DNA of 64,000 nucleotides from Rotaria socialis. Lineage: Eukaryota; Rotifera; Eurotatoria; Philodinida; Philodinidae. The stretch lies in contig CAJNYU010000181.1 of NCBI GenBank assembly GCA_905331475.1, positions 310,001 through 374,000 on the forward strand. The letters are read 5' to 3'. The notes under the pieces are model-generated. The model was not told where the DNA came from, did no database searches, and saw only the letters and a list, made by a program, of their open reading frames with translations. The translations under genes and the position numbers were made by a program. Of this stretch, positions 1 to 13,891 are shown piece by piece (within the stretch, counting starts at the first letter, position 1; each line of letters begins with the position of its first letter).

Positions 1-1268
1 TAAAATTTCGTGCTTAAATCAATACTACTCCATTGAGTGTATAGAATAATAATACACGTGAAAATTTATTTTTAATGCAAAGCTATTTTAAATCGAAGGT
101 TTAAAAATAATCTGATTTTCATGTCATGTTCTTCTTCAGAATTCTATAAAAGAATCAACATGAAAAGAAGGAAATAGAAGATTATCAGAAAAAGAATCCT
201 TTTATTTTATGGAAAACCTATATTTAGTTTTATTGCTTTGGAAGAAACCAAATATAAATACATAGATGAACACTATTTTGAAAATTCCCTTCTTTTTTTG
301 TTATGATGCAATATGATTCATAATAATTTGAAGTTTGTGATGTCATTTAAATTTTCATATAGATTTCTTATTAATTTTCGTTTTAATTTAGTGCTCATTA
401 CAAAAGTATAGAAATTGTATCGTGTAGAAGAATTGAATACATATAATGTGCTCAGTAAAGCACTCTAATTAATTTTTAAAAATTTTATTTTTGATTAACT
501 TAGAACAAAATATAATGACATAATAAAACATGTTACTTAAGTTAAAAGTCTGAAGAAAAAATAGTTGACATTTGCTTCGAAGATTGCTTTTGTCTTTTGA
601 CTGGAATTTTTATTTGTCTAATAAGAAAAATAAAATTTATCGACTTCTCTAAACTCTTGAAAATTCACACAATTTGAAGACGAAAAACATGTTAAAAAAT
701 TATTTATAGATATTTTTAAAATGTCCTTTAAATATACTTTTTTCAAGAAGCATTCTAATTGATTAAGACTAAGCTAAAAACATGTTCATGTATCACAAAA
801 AAGAATGAAATTTCGTTCTGTATTCGAAGGGTTGTTATTATTTTCTTTTTGTTTTTGATTATCGATACTCATTCTTTGTTTTGTTTTACTGTAACATTTA
901 AAAAAGCTCTCGCAAGACAAAATAATAGTAAGCCAAAAAAAAACAAGAAACGAAAATGAAAAACGATTATCATTCACCGGGACTGCAATGTGCTATACAA
1001 ACATCGCATCACACACTCAGCGCATATACAAAGGCAATAGAGTATGACAAAAAGAAAACGATTCAGCACAGAGAAGAAAAGAAACAAACATGAATAAGTT
1101 CAATACAGTGAAACAGAAAAAGAAAAAAAATAATACATTCTACAACAGAAATCACAGTAGGCTTCCGTATTTGTTATTCCTTTTTTTCCAAGTGAATGCA
1201 CTCATCGTTTTTAGTTAAAAATAGATGCGTGCGTGTAACGAAAAGTAAAAAAGCACTTATCTTCTGCT
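1..1268. other. non-coding left edge
   Basis: AT-rich DNA without a convincing reading frame. The short frames near 759-977 lie opposite each other, are low-complexity and lack splice context, so I treat them as chance. The right end probably includes the 3' UTR of the minus-strand GPCR gene that stops at 1269. Confidence 0.6.
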
Positions 1269-3854
1269 CTAAAGAATCGAACTATGGTTTGATGGTATAC
1301 TATTTTGGCCACCAGTCAAATATCCATTTGGCGCCTCAAGTCCATTTGGTGTCTCAAGTTCACTATTTCCTTGAATGATTTTATTTGTATTTATAAGTTT
1401 TTTCTCATGTATATTTGTTGTCGAATTTATTGGATTCTTACAAGATTTCGCTTTTTGTCTTATCGAACCTGTCCTTTGCATTTCCACACTAGGTGTTGCA
1501 GGTGGTAATGGCACGTTACTAGATTTACTTGCACGTCGTTGACGACAACAGACAAAATATTTACACAGAGTTTTTCGAAAAGCAGTTCGAAAATCTCTAT
1601 TATGAAAAGCATATAAAAATCTAGAATAATAAGAAGTCAATAAATATTTTCTTTCCTTTTCGCCTTTTTTTAGCTTACGGATTAATCATTGAATTAAAAT
1701 AACCAACCCAAAAGACAATATCTTCTATGATTGGCATGAATTTCCACCTGCAACGATCCGGTTCGCACGCCGAATATCGAACAAAAAATGGAAGCCAACA
1801 TATTAAAAATGCAACCATGATCGCACCTAACGTTTTAACGGCACGACGTTCACGTCTTAAATGTTTCAATTTACTATTGCGAGGATCAAGATAATTTCCA
1901 GGTAAATCAATAGACGGTTGTCGTTCCATATTTGTATCAAAACTATCATGTTTTTCTGAACGGCGATGGGTATTATAGGAACCGTTTGCTGTTGTTGTTG
2001 TTGCCGATGCTGATGCTGATGCTGATGCAGTTGTTGCTGCTGCTGCTGGTGATGTTGCTGTTGTTGCCAATTTATTAGTGCGACGCGATTGATTTGTTGT
2101 GGGCGTTGTTTCAACAAGCGCTTGATCATCACTAGATCGTTGATGAACATTATATTGATTATGTGGTGAAAAACGACGGCGTGGAGCAAAAGAATCCATT
2201 AATTTATATGCTTCTCTTTCTTTTTTATCAGCTATTCGTATTAACATGACATACATAATAATCATAACAGCGCCAGGAACCCAAAATGAAAAAGACGATG
2301 AAACAATAGCGTATGCTTGATTAACAGCAAATATACAACGACCACGAACACGATTTAAACAACTTATCTTTTGTCGTTGTTCAACTGTCGTATATATACC
2401 AGTAAATATTGGTATAAATGAAAGTATAGCTGATCCAATCCAACAACCAGCTATCATACCATAACGACGTCGATCTGATGATGAATTTTCATGTTTAAAT
2501 GGACGTACAATAGATAAATAACGATCTAATGCTATACAAGCTAAATGCATGATTGATGCCGTCGAAAAAAGAACATCACATGAGAACCATAAACGACACA
2601 TAAACTAAAATTGAAAATAGCTCTTTTCTGGTGTCACGTTTAAAAATAAACATAGATATTTTTTTCTTTTTTTAAAAATATTTATGAGTGAAGTTTAGCT
2701 AAAAATAATATTTTAAATGTTACACGTCATTTTTTCTCTGTAGTAGATCATAACTGATAAGCATAGTTAGACATGTTCGTCAATAAGAACAAAATCTCTC
2801 CGACTCTATTTCAGTCTATGGGATCTGTGGTGACTAAAATACGGAATAAAAGGAATGAATTCAATTGTAAGTTTAATCAAGTTAAAAATAGGATTTAGAG
2901 ATCAATGTGCGCTTTCTCGATGTCCAATACCCATCATAAAATTCAAAAACAGATACACTCTACTAATATATTCTATGTGCGCGTCTAAATTGATTTATCT
3001 GTCGAATAATAGAATGAGACAATGTCATTCTCTTCTATTTCAATATCATTATTTTAAATAAATGTTGATAAGAGATTTATGTAACCAGAAGCAAAAGCAA
3101 CCGTTTGAGTTTCATAAAAAAAAGGAAGAAAAAAAAACTTGCTATTGACTATTTCTTTTCGAGACGATGGAAAGTGAAGCACTTGGCTTGATTCGTTCAT
3201 GCACATACTTATTCATAGTAAATAAAACGACAAATATTTTGATTGTAAGACCAATTTAGCTTAAGGTCTTCATCTTTATGCATAAAAGAAAACAAATTCA
3301 ATTCCAAGTAATCAATGGTGAATTCGAACTAACAAATTATAAAAATTATCTGATTCACTTACCGCTCCCAGAATCCATCTGCCTTGAATTAATTGTAGTC
3401 CATAGAATGTCATAGCTAATGTACTAACACCAACATCAGCGACAGCCAATGAAGCAAGAAAAACGTTACCTGTCATACGTAGTGCACGATAATGTTTAAT
3501 AACATGAATGACAAGAATATTGCCCGATATGGCACAAATGGTAATTGGAACAACTAGTGCACCAGCAAATATTCGATAAGGCAATGAATAATAAGGTAAA
3601 GTTTCATTAATTACTTCAGCTATACAAATTTCTGTTATGTTAAGTGAAAAATCAGCCTGATCTAATGTTAGCGTATTGTTCAATGATGAATTGGAAAATT
3701 GTTTAAAACCAGAAGATGCATCAACGGCAAGTAACAGTTTAGATTGAACGATAGCAAAAACAATTAGAAAACAGGCGAATGTTAACAATCGACTGATGTT
3801 AATATAAACACCGAGAAAGCAAACAATCATGTGAAATAAAAATAAAACACACAC
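1269..3854 (-). CDS. class A aminergic G-protein-coupled receptor (octopamine/serotonin/dopamine-like), 3 exons
   Basis: Exons complement(3363..3854, 1679..2604, 1269..1620) join in phase to 589 aa. The hydrophobic N-terminus is followed by TM1 with its Gly-Asn pair and TM2 with SLAVADV. TM3 begins FMCRLWFSCDVLF, giving the disulfide Cys and the amine-binding Asp, and ends in the DRY motif (ALDRYLSIVRPF). TM6 has the CWLPFF motif; TM7 reads FWVGYFNSMINP and continues across the last splice as FLYAF, restoring NPxxY. The C-tail NRDFRTAFRKTL is typical of octopamine-beta and D1-like receptors. Intracellular loop 3 is long and carries Ala/Ser/Thr homopolymer tracts encoded by GCT/GTT repeats (about 1985-2065). 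It should be a plasma-membrane biogenic amine receptor; the ligand cannot be assigned. The start at 3854 is the first Met; an alternative Met lies eight codons on. About 8 kb of gene-free DNA lies upstream. Confidence 0.9.
1980..2070. repeat. trinucleotide/hexanucleotide repeat in GPCR loop 3
   Basis: GTT, GATGCT and GCT units repeat inside the coding exon. On the minus strand they encode runs of Ala, Ser-Ala and Thr in intracellular loop 3, a region that tolerates length change. Confidence 0.8.
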
Positions 3855-5727
3855 GACAATGAACAGGATTACGGCAACACAAATAAGGGCGCAGTTGTTA
3901 ACTTAAGTTTTGTTGTCTAAAATAAAAGAAAGAAAAAGATATCATTTAAAAGAAAATTAAGTTTGTTTAATGGTACATAAGCTCGCGATATTCTTCCTGT
4001 GACTGCAAAACGTAAAGAAAATTGTAGACGGCAAAGAAAAACCAAGATAAATCTCAATCAAATCTATTTATTCTCATCTGATTAAAGAGGAATGAAGATA
4101 TAAACGTCATACATAAATTATCAAATGAACTGCGAACAAAATGTAGTCTGAACATGTTTTCACTCAATTTTTTCTTTTTCTTTAACAGAAAGAGACGAAT
4201 AGTATTTACTTGACTGAATGGATTAAGTTATATTTTCCTTTTTTTTCTAAACAAATACAACAAGGCACGTTAACAATTATAGCTCATGTTTGTTGAAAAA
4301 CAACTCATATCAGCCAAATTTTACAAAAAGAAAGAAGTAGAAAATCACAATTATGCAGAAGTGAACAACTCAACAAATGCATGAAACAGAATCAATAATA
4401 GTTCGTACAAACGCACCAGCGTACAAACAATATTCCATATTGATCTTGAGTTGTCTTTGGCGAAACTTTTCTTTTCTTTTTTCTACTTGTCCTCTGAGCA
4501 ACCACATATACACAATCTCATCGCCACATCATGCCGCTACCGATAGTCAATTAGCTTTAAAAACAAATACTCTTCTATTCATCATACACAAAATGCACTT
4601 TCTTTCTTTTCTCCTTCTCTTTCTCTCTCTCTCTCTTCTAACTTGTAGATGCAGTCTCCATCCATGTATATATACCTGTAAAAGGAACTCAAGACATTGA
4701 TTCGTCGTTTTGCAGTTTCTTATCAAAAGCAACGATATCTCAAATGAACCTAATTCATTCAACAAAATCACTTTGAATACTGTTACTTTGTATATGGTGA
4801 GATAACGGTGGCATAGCTAGCCAAACTGATACTTAACTCATTTTAAAAATTCATACACATAACAAAATTGAGAAAAACATTGAAGAAATTATATTTTTAA
4901 TAGTATACACCGAATCATGAAGGTTAAATGATACTGACTAATTCCAGTAAAATAACTTACTGATACAATCACTATTAATATTGAATTACGGATGATCAAT
5001 CAAAGGAGATAAAATCATCCATGACAAGCATGGTCAGTCATACATAAACAGATACGCATCCAGGTGTAGCAACTAAAGGAAGATTGTTAGAATGCTTTGA
5101 TATAGGCAGTACTAATTAGAAAGAAAAGATGAGGAGAACAAACAGCAGTATGAAATTTAAAACGTAGTTTGACTGTTCTTTTCTTTCTCTTTTCTTCGAG
5201 TCTAGTAAGGAAAAAGTGATAATAAATAAAAACAAAACAGAAAATTTAGATGTAAGATCAATGGCAATATTAACATCATCATCAATACAAAACATCTGAA
5301 TTATAGTATAGATAACTTAATTAAATAAATTAGCGGAGCTTCATCAAACTTACTTTTTAAAGCGTTAAATGAAAGAATCAAACCATTTGTCTTTTGAAAA
5401 TATTTCAACAATCGCTGAGGGTAGCAGATCGTTGAGGGTGACATAGCACACATCAGAGAACATAAAGTGGTTACTTACGAAAACAAACAGACGCCTTTTT
5501 AAAATCGAAAAGAAGAAGCAAAAGAGGGTAAAGAGAGGGAGAGGAAGGTAAGGTGAAAGACTAATAATAGCTGAGAACAGAAGGGGTAGATCGCGAAAAG
5601 AGTAAAAACGATGAGGATTAGTTCTCTCTCTCGCTCTCTCTTGTTCTCCAAGCACATGAGTCGTGCTTGTCATTGCATTTTCCCTTTTTTTTTATACATC
5701 AATGGCAGAAAGAAAAAACGATAGGAA

Positions 5728-5730
<3 letters not shown>

Positions 5731-5758
<28 letters not shown>
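5731..5758. repeat. (TAG)n microsatellite
   Basis: Nine uninterrupted TAG units in non-coding DNA upstream of the GPCR. Confidence 0.95.
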
Positions 5759-5759
<1 letters not shown>

Positions 5760-7757
5760 ACAGAACGACCGATAATTGTCAATTGTATAATTGCTGCACT
5801 TGGTTGATCAACGTCGATTTATAACTTAATGCGACAGATTATCTAAATATTTAGATGATATTACTTCTCAAAGATACATAGATAACAGAAGCCATCACAA
5901 CTGTAAATAATCGAATATTAAATCAAAGATATGCAACTAACAAAAGAAAACTCACTCAGATACTAGACTATGCAATAATCTGTTTGTTCAAGAAGATCAT
6001 AGTAGAGAGAAGCAAAAAATGATAATATCGAATAAAAAGGAAATCGTTTTTGTCTAAACTAAGTTGAAAAATGTTTAAGGCATTAAAATTAAGACGATAG
6101 TCGATAGGAGTTCTTTTTTTTTCTAAGAATCTTTTTATGATTCGTATCTATTTTTACAATCTAATCTTAATAACGCATTATAAATGAAAAAAACATCTTC
6201 AAAATTAACGTCTAGCATATTGAGAAAAAATTCAAAAAATAAAAAAGTATTCTAAACCATTAATCACTTGTCTAAAAAAAGCCCGTGCATAATCATTTGT
6301 TTTCAACAAATTTTTTTCCAATGCTTATAATAAATATTCATACATTATCAGAATACTTGCTGTTTCTGACGAGTCATCGACCTTACTTACTATAGTCACA
6401 AGAGAAAAAATATTTCTCATGCTTTTCTTTGGATTTGTATAATTAGAGAAACGTATTTTTTTAACAAACGAACAAAACATCTTTTTGTCTCTTGACTTAT
6501 TATAAATATATTGCGATTGTGGTATCAGATTAGCATTAGTTTTTCAAACAAAAAACAAATGCTAATGCTAGTGCTAGTGCTAATGGATCAACATTAAAGC
6601 GAAGTGCTATGTTTTGATATAGTTTTGTATTGGAAATAGGTAATACGAAGGTGGAACCAATTAACTAGAATTAATTTTGAAATCTAGTTAATATGTTAAC
6701 TCTATCGAACTTATGGATTGTTCAAGTCGGAAGTTCTTAATAGTTGAAAAAATTGCATAAAAAAATTAAAAGAAGAAACTACTTATTTTTCTTTTTATGA
6801 TATTGTGAATTCATTAGAGACAAAATCGAACACACATTGGCTGATTTAATTATTCATGAACAAAATATAGAATTACATATGAAGAATCTATGTTTAGTAG
6901 CAAGGAAATATTAGCTAAATGTACTCGTTTAGAAATATTGAGATCATAACTTCGATGAAATTATTTATTCTTGAACACGTCAATATAAAAAGAAAGCTAT
7001 GAATGTGATCTGCAAATTAGTACTAATAAGTTTTTCTTATTTTATATTTTATTTAACTATTATAGAAACTAACTAAAAAGGATTCATTAGATTAGTCAGT
7101 AAATGAAGGAGTGTTTTTTTGTTGTAGTCCAACATTATGAGAATAATGCTAATCTTTAAATTACTTGTTCATCTGTATATTTATTTTAATTATAAAATGA
7201 ATCATTGATAGATATCTGTTAGATGTGCACTAATGTAAAGATCACGAGAATCAATCGTTTACGCAAACAGTTTGTGATAGATGAACAAAGAAAAAATGTA
7301 TATAAAACAAAATTAATGATCGATCTCATTATATACTTATTTATCTTTCACGCATTTGTTTTTCCTTTTACAAGAATAAAAATAATGAGGGAAACAACTT
7401 TTTTTTTTCCTTTTTTTCTTCTCATATAACACAATTGTTCGTTTTCTCTCATCTTTTCAATAGTATTTTCGATATAGATTATCATCAAAGTTAATGAGAA
7501 AAACTAATGACAACAAAAAGAACACAAAAAAAAACATAGTATGTCTTTATATCGGTTTCATAAAAGAACATATAGAACAACAAAGAATCTTTACGCTTAT
7601 GGGTAACCTTTGTAATAGAATACTAGCAAATCAAATTGATCTAGTTATCTACACGTACTGTCACTGATTAAGGAATAAACATAAAATGCATGGATAGCAT
7701 GGATAGCATAACCGACCATTATCCAGACAGCAAGACAGTCACGATCATCACCAACTT

Positions 7758-7759
7758 CT

Positions 7760-7792
<33 letters not shown>
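7758..7792. repeat. (TC)n-(TA)n compound microsatellite
   Basis: A pyrimidine TC run passes directly into a TA run. Confidence 0.95.
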
Positions 7793-8285
7793 GTTATTAA
7801 TTTCTATATATTAGATTGGAAATGAAATATTAATATCTCATTTATTTTCACTGATTTTTCTTTTTGGTTTTATGGTATGCGCATAGTATTACTTTTTAGA
7901 TAAGCCAATCAATGGTCACCTTCGACGTCATTAATAAGAAGTTGATTGTATGTGTGCGTTAGTATCAGTTTTAGATTGATCATGCATAAATATAGAAATT
8001 TGATCTTGGTGAGAACTCAATAAGATAGAGAAATGAGAAGGTAGAGGGAAAAAGCCATGTGGTAATTTCTATCTCATTATGTTTCTCTAGTTCTATAGGT
8101 TGAAAGATCGTGCTTACTTATCCAGCCATACATGAATATATCTTCTTACCAGGAAAACTATGTTGGTGACAAATATAGTGATGGTATCGAAATATCATCT
8201 ACAAATAGAGAGGAAAAGAGCAGCAAAGAATAAGAATGAGATATCCATAGAGTAAACATTGTTTTCTTCTGTATTTTTTCTCATA

Positions 8286-8295
<10 letters not shown>

Positions 8296-8341
<46 letters not shown>
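8296..8341. repeat. (TC)n microsatellite, 23 units
   Basis: An uninterrupted TC run flanked by an AC run on the left and a TA run on the right. This is the longest simple repeat in the window. Confidence 0.97.
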
Positions 8342-8344
<3 letters not shown>

Positions 8345-11300
8345 ATATATATATACAGTCTAGCATCCTTATCTTTTCTGATCAATTCTTTGGAAGTAAC
8401 ATACAAGATCTTGTATAAGGATGTCTTCATGTATACAATTCTATAGGGTGAATGTACTCGCTTAAGACTGACTGTAGACATATGTATATAAATAGGTATA
8501 TAGTGAAGACAGAAAAACTTGACTTATGCCATGAAATAGAACTTTGCCGAAGGTGGCTAACCGATCGACCGACAAACATAAACAAAGTAAGAGCATAGGC
8601 AAAATCAATGAGCAAGCTTCTTGGTTAGCGCGCAGGATTTTAATCGGAAAAAGGAAATCGACGAGCGGGGTGCTTGCACACACGCCTCTGCATTAAGCAA
8701 AGCGAGAAAAGAGAAAAACAGCGAAAAGCGAATGTTGATTTTGTGTTGTAGCTAAGTGTGCACGAGCAGTATTTTCACTAAATCAACATAGAAAAGCAAG
8801 CATACATGCGATGAGTCTATATTTTTACCATGATCAATGACTTGCACAGGCTGGAAGACAGTGAAAAATCAGTCTGGTCACCAGGAGAACGCGAAGGAGG
8901 CAGAGCGTGATAGATCAAATTGCTTTAGTACATTCAAATACGTGCACGCATCTTTGTTCAAATAAAGCCAAATGAAAAAGAAGGTTAACATAGACCAACA
9001 ACATTAACGAATAGATCATTTAAATGAACTCAACAACGGATAATTGAAATCTTTAACAAAATATATCATTTCGATATAGACAATAGTATAAAAGAAGTTG
9101 CATCATTTCAAAAGTTATATTTCTTTTGCTAGAACTATTTAGGAGAGGAACAGACGAGAGAGACAAAAGAAATGACATATGAACTGTGCTCGTATTTTTA
9201 TCGAAGACAATCAATAAGTGCGTTTAATAGAATCTTTAATTGTATTCTTTACAGAAGCAAAAAATAATAGAACAAGATAAACAATTTCATGTATCTGTTG
9301 TTCACATTAAAGACAAAACTATAAAGTTCGGTCATCAACATGAGAATGATCATCATTTTTCTTTATCCTAATTCTAATTCAGGTTTTTTATTCTTTCAAC
9401 GATAATCAAAGATATAAATAGAAAAAAACTTATTTTTAGAATCGAAGATGAGATAGCTCTTGCAAATATTTTGAATTATTATTTTTACATATATTCATCG
9501 ATCAATAAATAAAACTATGTGAACGATAACAAGCAGGCAAGAGGCCAAAAGAAAGCGAGGCTATGTGTGTCTATTTTTTATTTTATTTAGTATTACTGTC
9601 TTCGCTTCGGTCGACGTCCTTCCTTGTTGTCTCTTCCCTTATATCTGTTTAGAAAGTTCCGATTACGTTAACAATCTACTTTTTTTCTTTGTAATCTTTT
9701 CTTCTCTTTTTAAAGATTTTGTTCTGGATTGAGCATTCTTTACTGGCTCCACTCATAGTTTTGCATTCAACAAGCATGTTAGCATATACTCACATATTGA
9801 ACTTGGTGTAGAATATTATGACTGAGAGAAATTATGAAAAAAAAAACCAGAAGCAAAGATTAAAAAAGAAAACGGGAAATTAAATGGATGCATAATATAT
9901 AACTGAAAAGGATTAAGCTCAATACTACTACTATTATTACCACTGAAACTATGCAGAGTATCAACACACATGAGTCTCAATATCCTGTTGATGAACAATA
10001 TATAAATAAACATGGAAATAACGAAATCTATAGAATACTAGAAACTTATAATCATCCGCTATTGTCTGTCTTATCATTAAAAACAATGTTTAAACCGTAG
10101 ATAAATTTTTTTTATTTCGTCATTAAATTCACTATTTCAATATATAACTAGCAGAAATATTCTAACAAAGGTTAGAATTGTTTTCTTATTAGAATTCATA
10201 GTTCTATTCCTACAAACAAAGCATCTATAATCGACTAGTTCAGTGCATTATACTTCATCACTCTCATTTTAATAAATGATTGTAACAAAAATGAAACAAT
10301 AATCCATATATCATATAAGTTAATTGAGTTAAAATAGTGAGTAAAAAGGAAACGATTAATTCTTTCTTCGATTCAAAGAAGTTTTTACTATTGTCATTCT
10401 AATTTATATACACTTTTGCTTTACAAAAAGAAACTGATTTACATGATTGAAGCAAATAATTATATAATAAAAATTTTAAAAAAATTATATATTACTTTAT
10501 ATTTCCTGTATGACAATTGTTACAATTTCGTCGGGCATTTTAGCACTTACCTTGCTTTTTATGGCTTTGTATATACTTTGACAATAGTTAGTTTGCATAA
10601 AATATCCGTTTCATTTAGTCAATGCTATCAGCAGCATCTAGTCAACATTGCAAAATAACAATGACATAGCAATCAGAATTGATTCACATGATTTTATGCG
10701 TAACAAAAACGAGCAATGCGACCGGCTCATTTATGATATTTATATACGAAGAGAGAGAAAAAAAAATCGTCTTTTTCTCCGCCATCTTTCGAGTTAATAA
10801 TCCACCCCTGTAGATTTTGCTTTTTCCTTCGTTGATATTATACATTATTTAACTGTGTCATAAAGCATAGATATAATAATTCCTCGAATTAGGAATACAT
10901 TATGCAGAAAGAATTGAAATTAAAACTATAAATCTCGTTATTAATTAGTTTTATCTATTTTGAATAAACAGTAGGATAAAGCAACAAAATATACTTCATT
11001 TTGATAATCATATTTTACGTGCAAATAGACGATAATATAATTTATTGCTAACTTTGTCATATCTTATGCTATATAAATAGAGAGAGAGAGAGATGTAAAA
11101 TAGAACAATTTTAGGCAGATGAATTCTGAAGATCAAGTGAAATTTATTTTTAGATGATTCAGAACGAGTGGATAATGATAGAAGAAAGATCGACAAAAAA
11201 CAAATAGCAACAAAATTTTACTGTAAAAATTGTTAAGGTTGATGACTCTCATAAAACTTTACAAAAGTCGATGAGATTTATTATCAAATATAGATATACA

Positions 11301-12024
11301 AAAGTTGTATTATATTTTTTTTTCCTTTTAGATTTTTAGTAAAAGGATCAAGGATGAAATTCCATCTTCTATCGGCGAAATAACACAAGACTGAATAGAA
11401 ATATTATTTCATATGTAAGAAACCAAGATTTTTATCCCTAAACATGCATCATTATATTATGGTATATTCATAGCTCTTTCATCGTCGACTGTATATGAAG
11501 TAAATATTCATTTTAATTATTTGTAGAAAATACGGTAAAACTAGAAAGTCAAAAATCATACAAGCAACTGTATTTATGCAAGAATGCTTTCCAGTTGATT
11601 TGTATCGGTAACTCTATAATAAAATTTCCACTGTGTTCTGAAAAGAAAATCGATCGATAAGCAGTGTTCTTCACAGGAATCTTTTTTTTTCTGATGCTGA
11701 GCGATAATACTGCATAGAAAAAGAAGCATAACAAACGATGTATGTCGGCCTCATAAAACGACCAGCCAAGTGAAAATCCTATTATAGCAATGCAATCAAA
11801 AACAAAATTTGCGATAAATTTGGTATGTGCTGATTATAAAACTCTCGAATGAAACGCACAGTTCGGATAGTCTTTAAATTTTGCGATTAAAATTAATCGT
11901 ATTATTGCAATTTGAATCTACTATTTGATTATTGTTTTCACTATTGAACTTCTTTTTACTGTAAGAGGCAAAATCAACGGTAAAATCACAGATTGACAAT
12001 GTGAAGAAAAAGAGTCATGTTTGT

Positions 12025-13891
12025 TCAAAACCATAAATGTACAAGTATTCCAACGAAGATGATACTTTTTAAGTACATTTTCACTAGACCATTGCATTGT
12101 TGCTTCCAATCAATAGATAAATCAATGTCCCGTTCTAGTTGTAATTTCAAATAAATAATTGAAGGGAATGTTCTAGTAATTTTATTCAAAATTGATAATA
12201 AACATTCATCGGGCATACGTTGATTATATATATGAATATGAAGAATATGTAGATTCGGAAATTGATTTAAAAATAACAGAAATGGATTCATATCATTTGC
12301 AGGAACGTCAATTAAAGACAATTCTCTTATTCGATTATACTGACAAATACTATTTAAAAAAAAAGAAAAGAAAACTTGGTTACATAATAGAAATAAAATG
12401 TTTTATTTTTCTTCTTACGTACTCGAGCGGTTTATTTCGATCATAAATACTTAAAAAAGATATAAATAAAGTGTTTGTCAAAGGTAGTAATTCCAGTAGT
12501 TTAGATAGATTTACATTTTGTTCTTTTTCAACTTTCAATGTATGTAACAATGGAATACTGATCGGATTGATTATGGACAGATCACTCTTAAAATGAATCA
12601 ATCGTAGCTCTTGAAGAGAAGGAAACTTTTTCAATATGATATCAAATGTTGACTCATTAAATCGATAGTTTTCATTCTTTGTTTGATCAATTAATAGGTT
12701 TGATGCGTAATTAATTGGAAAACTATTAAATATTTCATGATTATTGATTGATATATCAAATAATTCTTTACTTTTATATGGAATCGAATAAAATATAATA
12801 TTTTCTTTTGGTGCATATTTAAAATAAGAAAAAGACCATTGCTTTTTAAGAAAATACTTAGATTTAAATGAATTTATATTATATATTTCTTCGTTGGCTT
12901 GAAGACATCCCGTAATTCGAATAAATAAATTGAATTGATTCAATGATGAATAGGCTGATAGTAAACTTTCCCATCGTTGACCATCTATTAATTGTGTCAA
13001 TTCACTATTGTGATTTAAACAATTTTGTATTATAAAACTGAAGCTATCGGTTATCTCATTATTCAAGATTCTATATAAAACTTGTTCGAGATGTTCAAAT
13101 TGAAATGTTAATATTGAATCAATAGTTAAATGAAATTTTTTTAGATGAATTAAAAATGAGATCCGATCAGTATTTAAACGCATTTCATCAAGCATTTTTA
13201 ATAGAGTACGATCTCCACTTGTCCACCAACCAATACGTATTGAGAGTTTTTCTAAATTTGGAGTATGTTGTATCAGAATAAGTAAATCAGTAACAAGTGT
13301 AAGACTTAATGATAGATCAACTAATGAATTAAACATAGTTGTATTACACACGCGTGAAAGAACAAGCCCAGTAGGCATTTCAATTTCAAGTTTGACTAAA
13401 TTTGAAATTGAAAGAACAGAATTAACAATTAATTGTGTCCATTTATGAAAATCTTCATCACGTATATGATCAATTTTAATCGAAAGTGATGCCAAGTTTG
13501 ATAGAGATAAAAGAAAATTTTCAACAAAAATGATTAATTCATTCAAACGTGGACATTCAATAATAATTTTATTAATATTATCAAAATAATCACGATAAGT
13601 TTGATCGTATATTAATGTGTTAAATAAGTCAATCTGACCAGGAGTTCTTACATTTCCTAATTTCAAAGAATATAATGGTTCATCTTTATTTATCGTGGGT
13701 AAAATAATCTTGATAAAATTCATAAATTGTCCATATGATAAATAGGTTAAGTCAATTTGATGTTTAAACGGCATTAATAATCGATTAAAACGAATATTAA
13801 GATTAAAAAATGAATAGAGTGCATCGTATGAACTTAGATATTCCAGTATTTTACATAAAAGTTCATCGGGAAAATCAAACAAGCGTGCCAT
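12025..13891 (-). CDS. F-box protein with leucine-rich-like C-terminus
   Basis: Exons complement(12419..13891, 12025..12339) join in phase 0 (..PLEY|YNRIREL..) to 595 aa. The N-terminus FDFPDELLCKILEYLSSYDAL is an F-box core, the segment that binds SKP1 in SCF ubiquitin ligases. The rest is rich in Leu/Ile and Phe with repeated strand-helix-like segments (for example LIDQTKNENYRF and SLQELRLIHFKSDLS), consistent with irregular leucine-rich repeats that would recruit substrate. The 79-nt intron has donor GTAAGA and acceptor TTTGTCAG. Substrate and orthologue are unknown; such F-box proteins form large families in bdelloids. It is divergent from RPA1 across a 784-bp spacer. Confidence 0.85.

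Larger units (their letters stand above)
3855..12024. other. 8-kb gene-free region upstream of the GPCR
   Basis: No reading frame here has splice context, motifs or protein-like composition. The region holds a (TAG)n run at 5731-5758, (TC)n then (TA)n at 7758-7792, a 46-bp (TC)n run at 8296-8341, a short AG run near 11081 and small inverted repeats (ATTAGCATT at 6529 with AATGCTAAT at 6558; ATTAACTAG near 6659 with CTAGTTAAT near 6685). It probably contains the promoter and distal control sequences of the receptor gene, possibly with 5' UTR exons, but no specific site can be named. Confidence 0.55.

Noticed and set aside
759..977. Two overlapping frames on opposite strands
   Set aside because: Lys/Asn- or Phe-rich translations of AT-rich DNA, no splice or domain support.
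1866..2189. 107-codon minus-strand frame rich in Gln and His
   Set aside because: It is the GPCR loop-3 repeat read in another frame.
5365..5673. 102-codon minus-strand frame
   Set aside because: Hydrophobic and low-complexity translation of AG-rich sequence; no homology recognised and no neighbouring exons.
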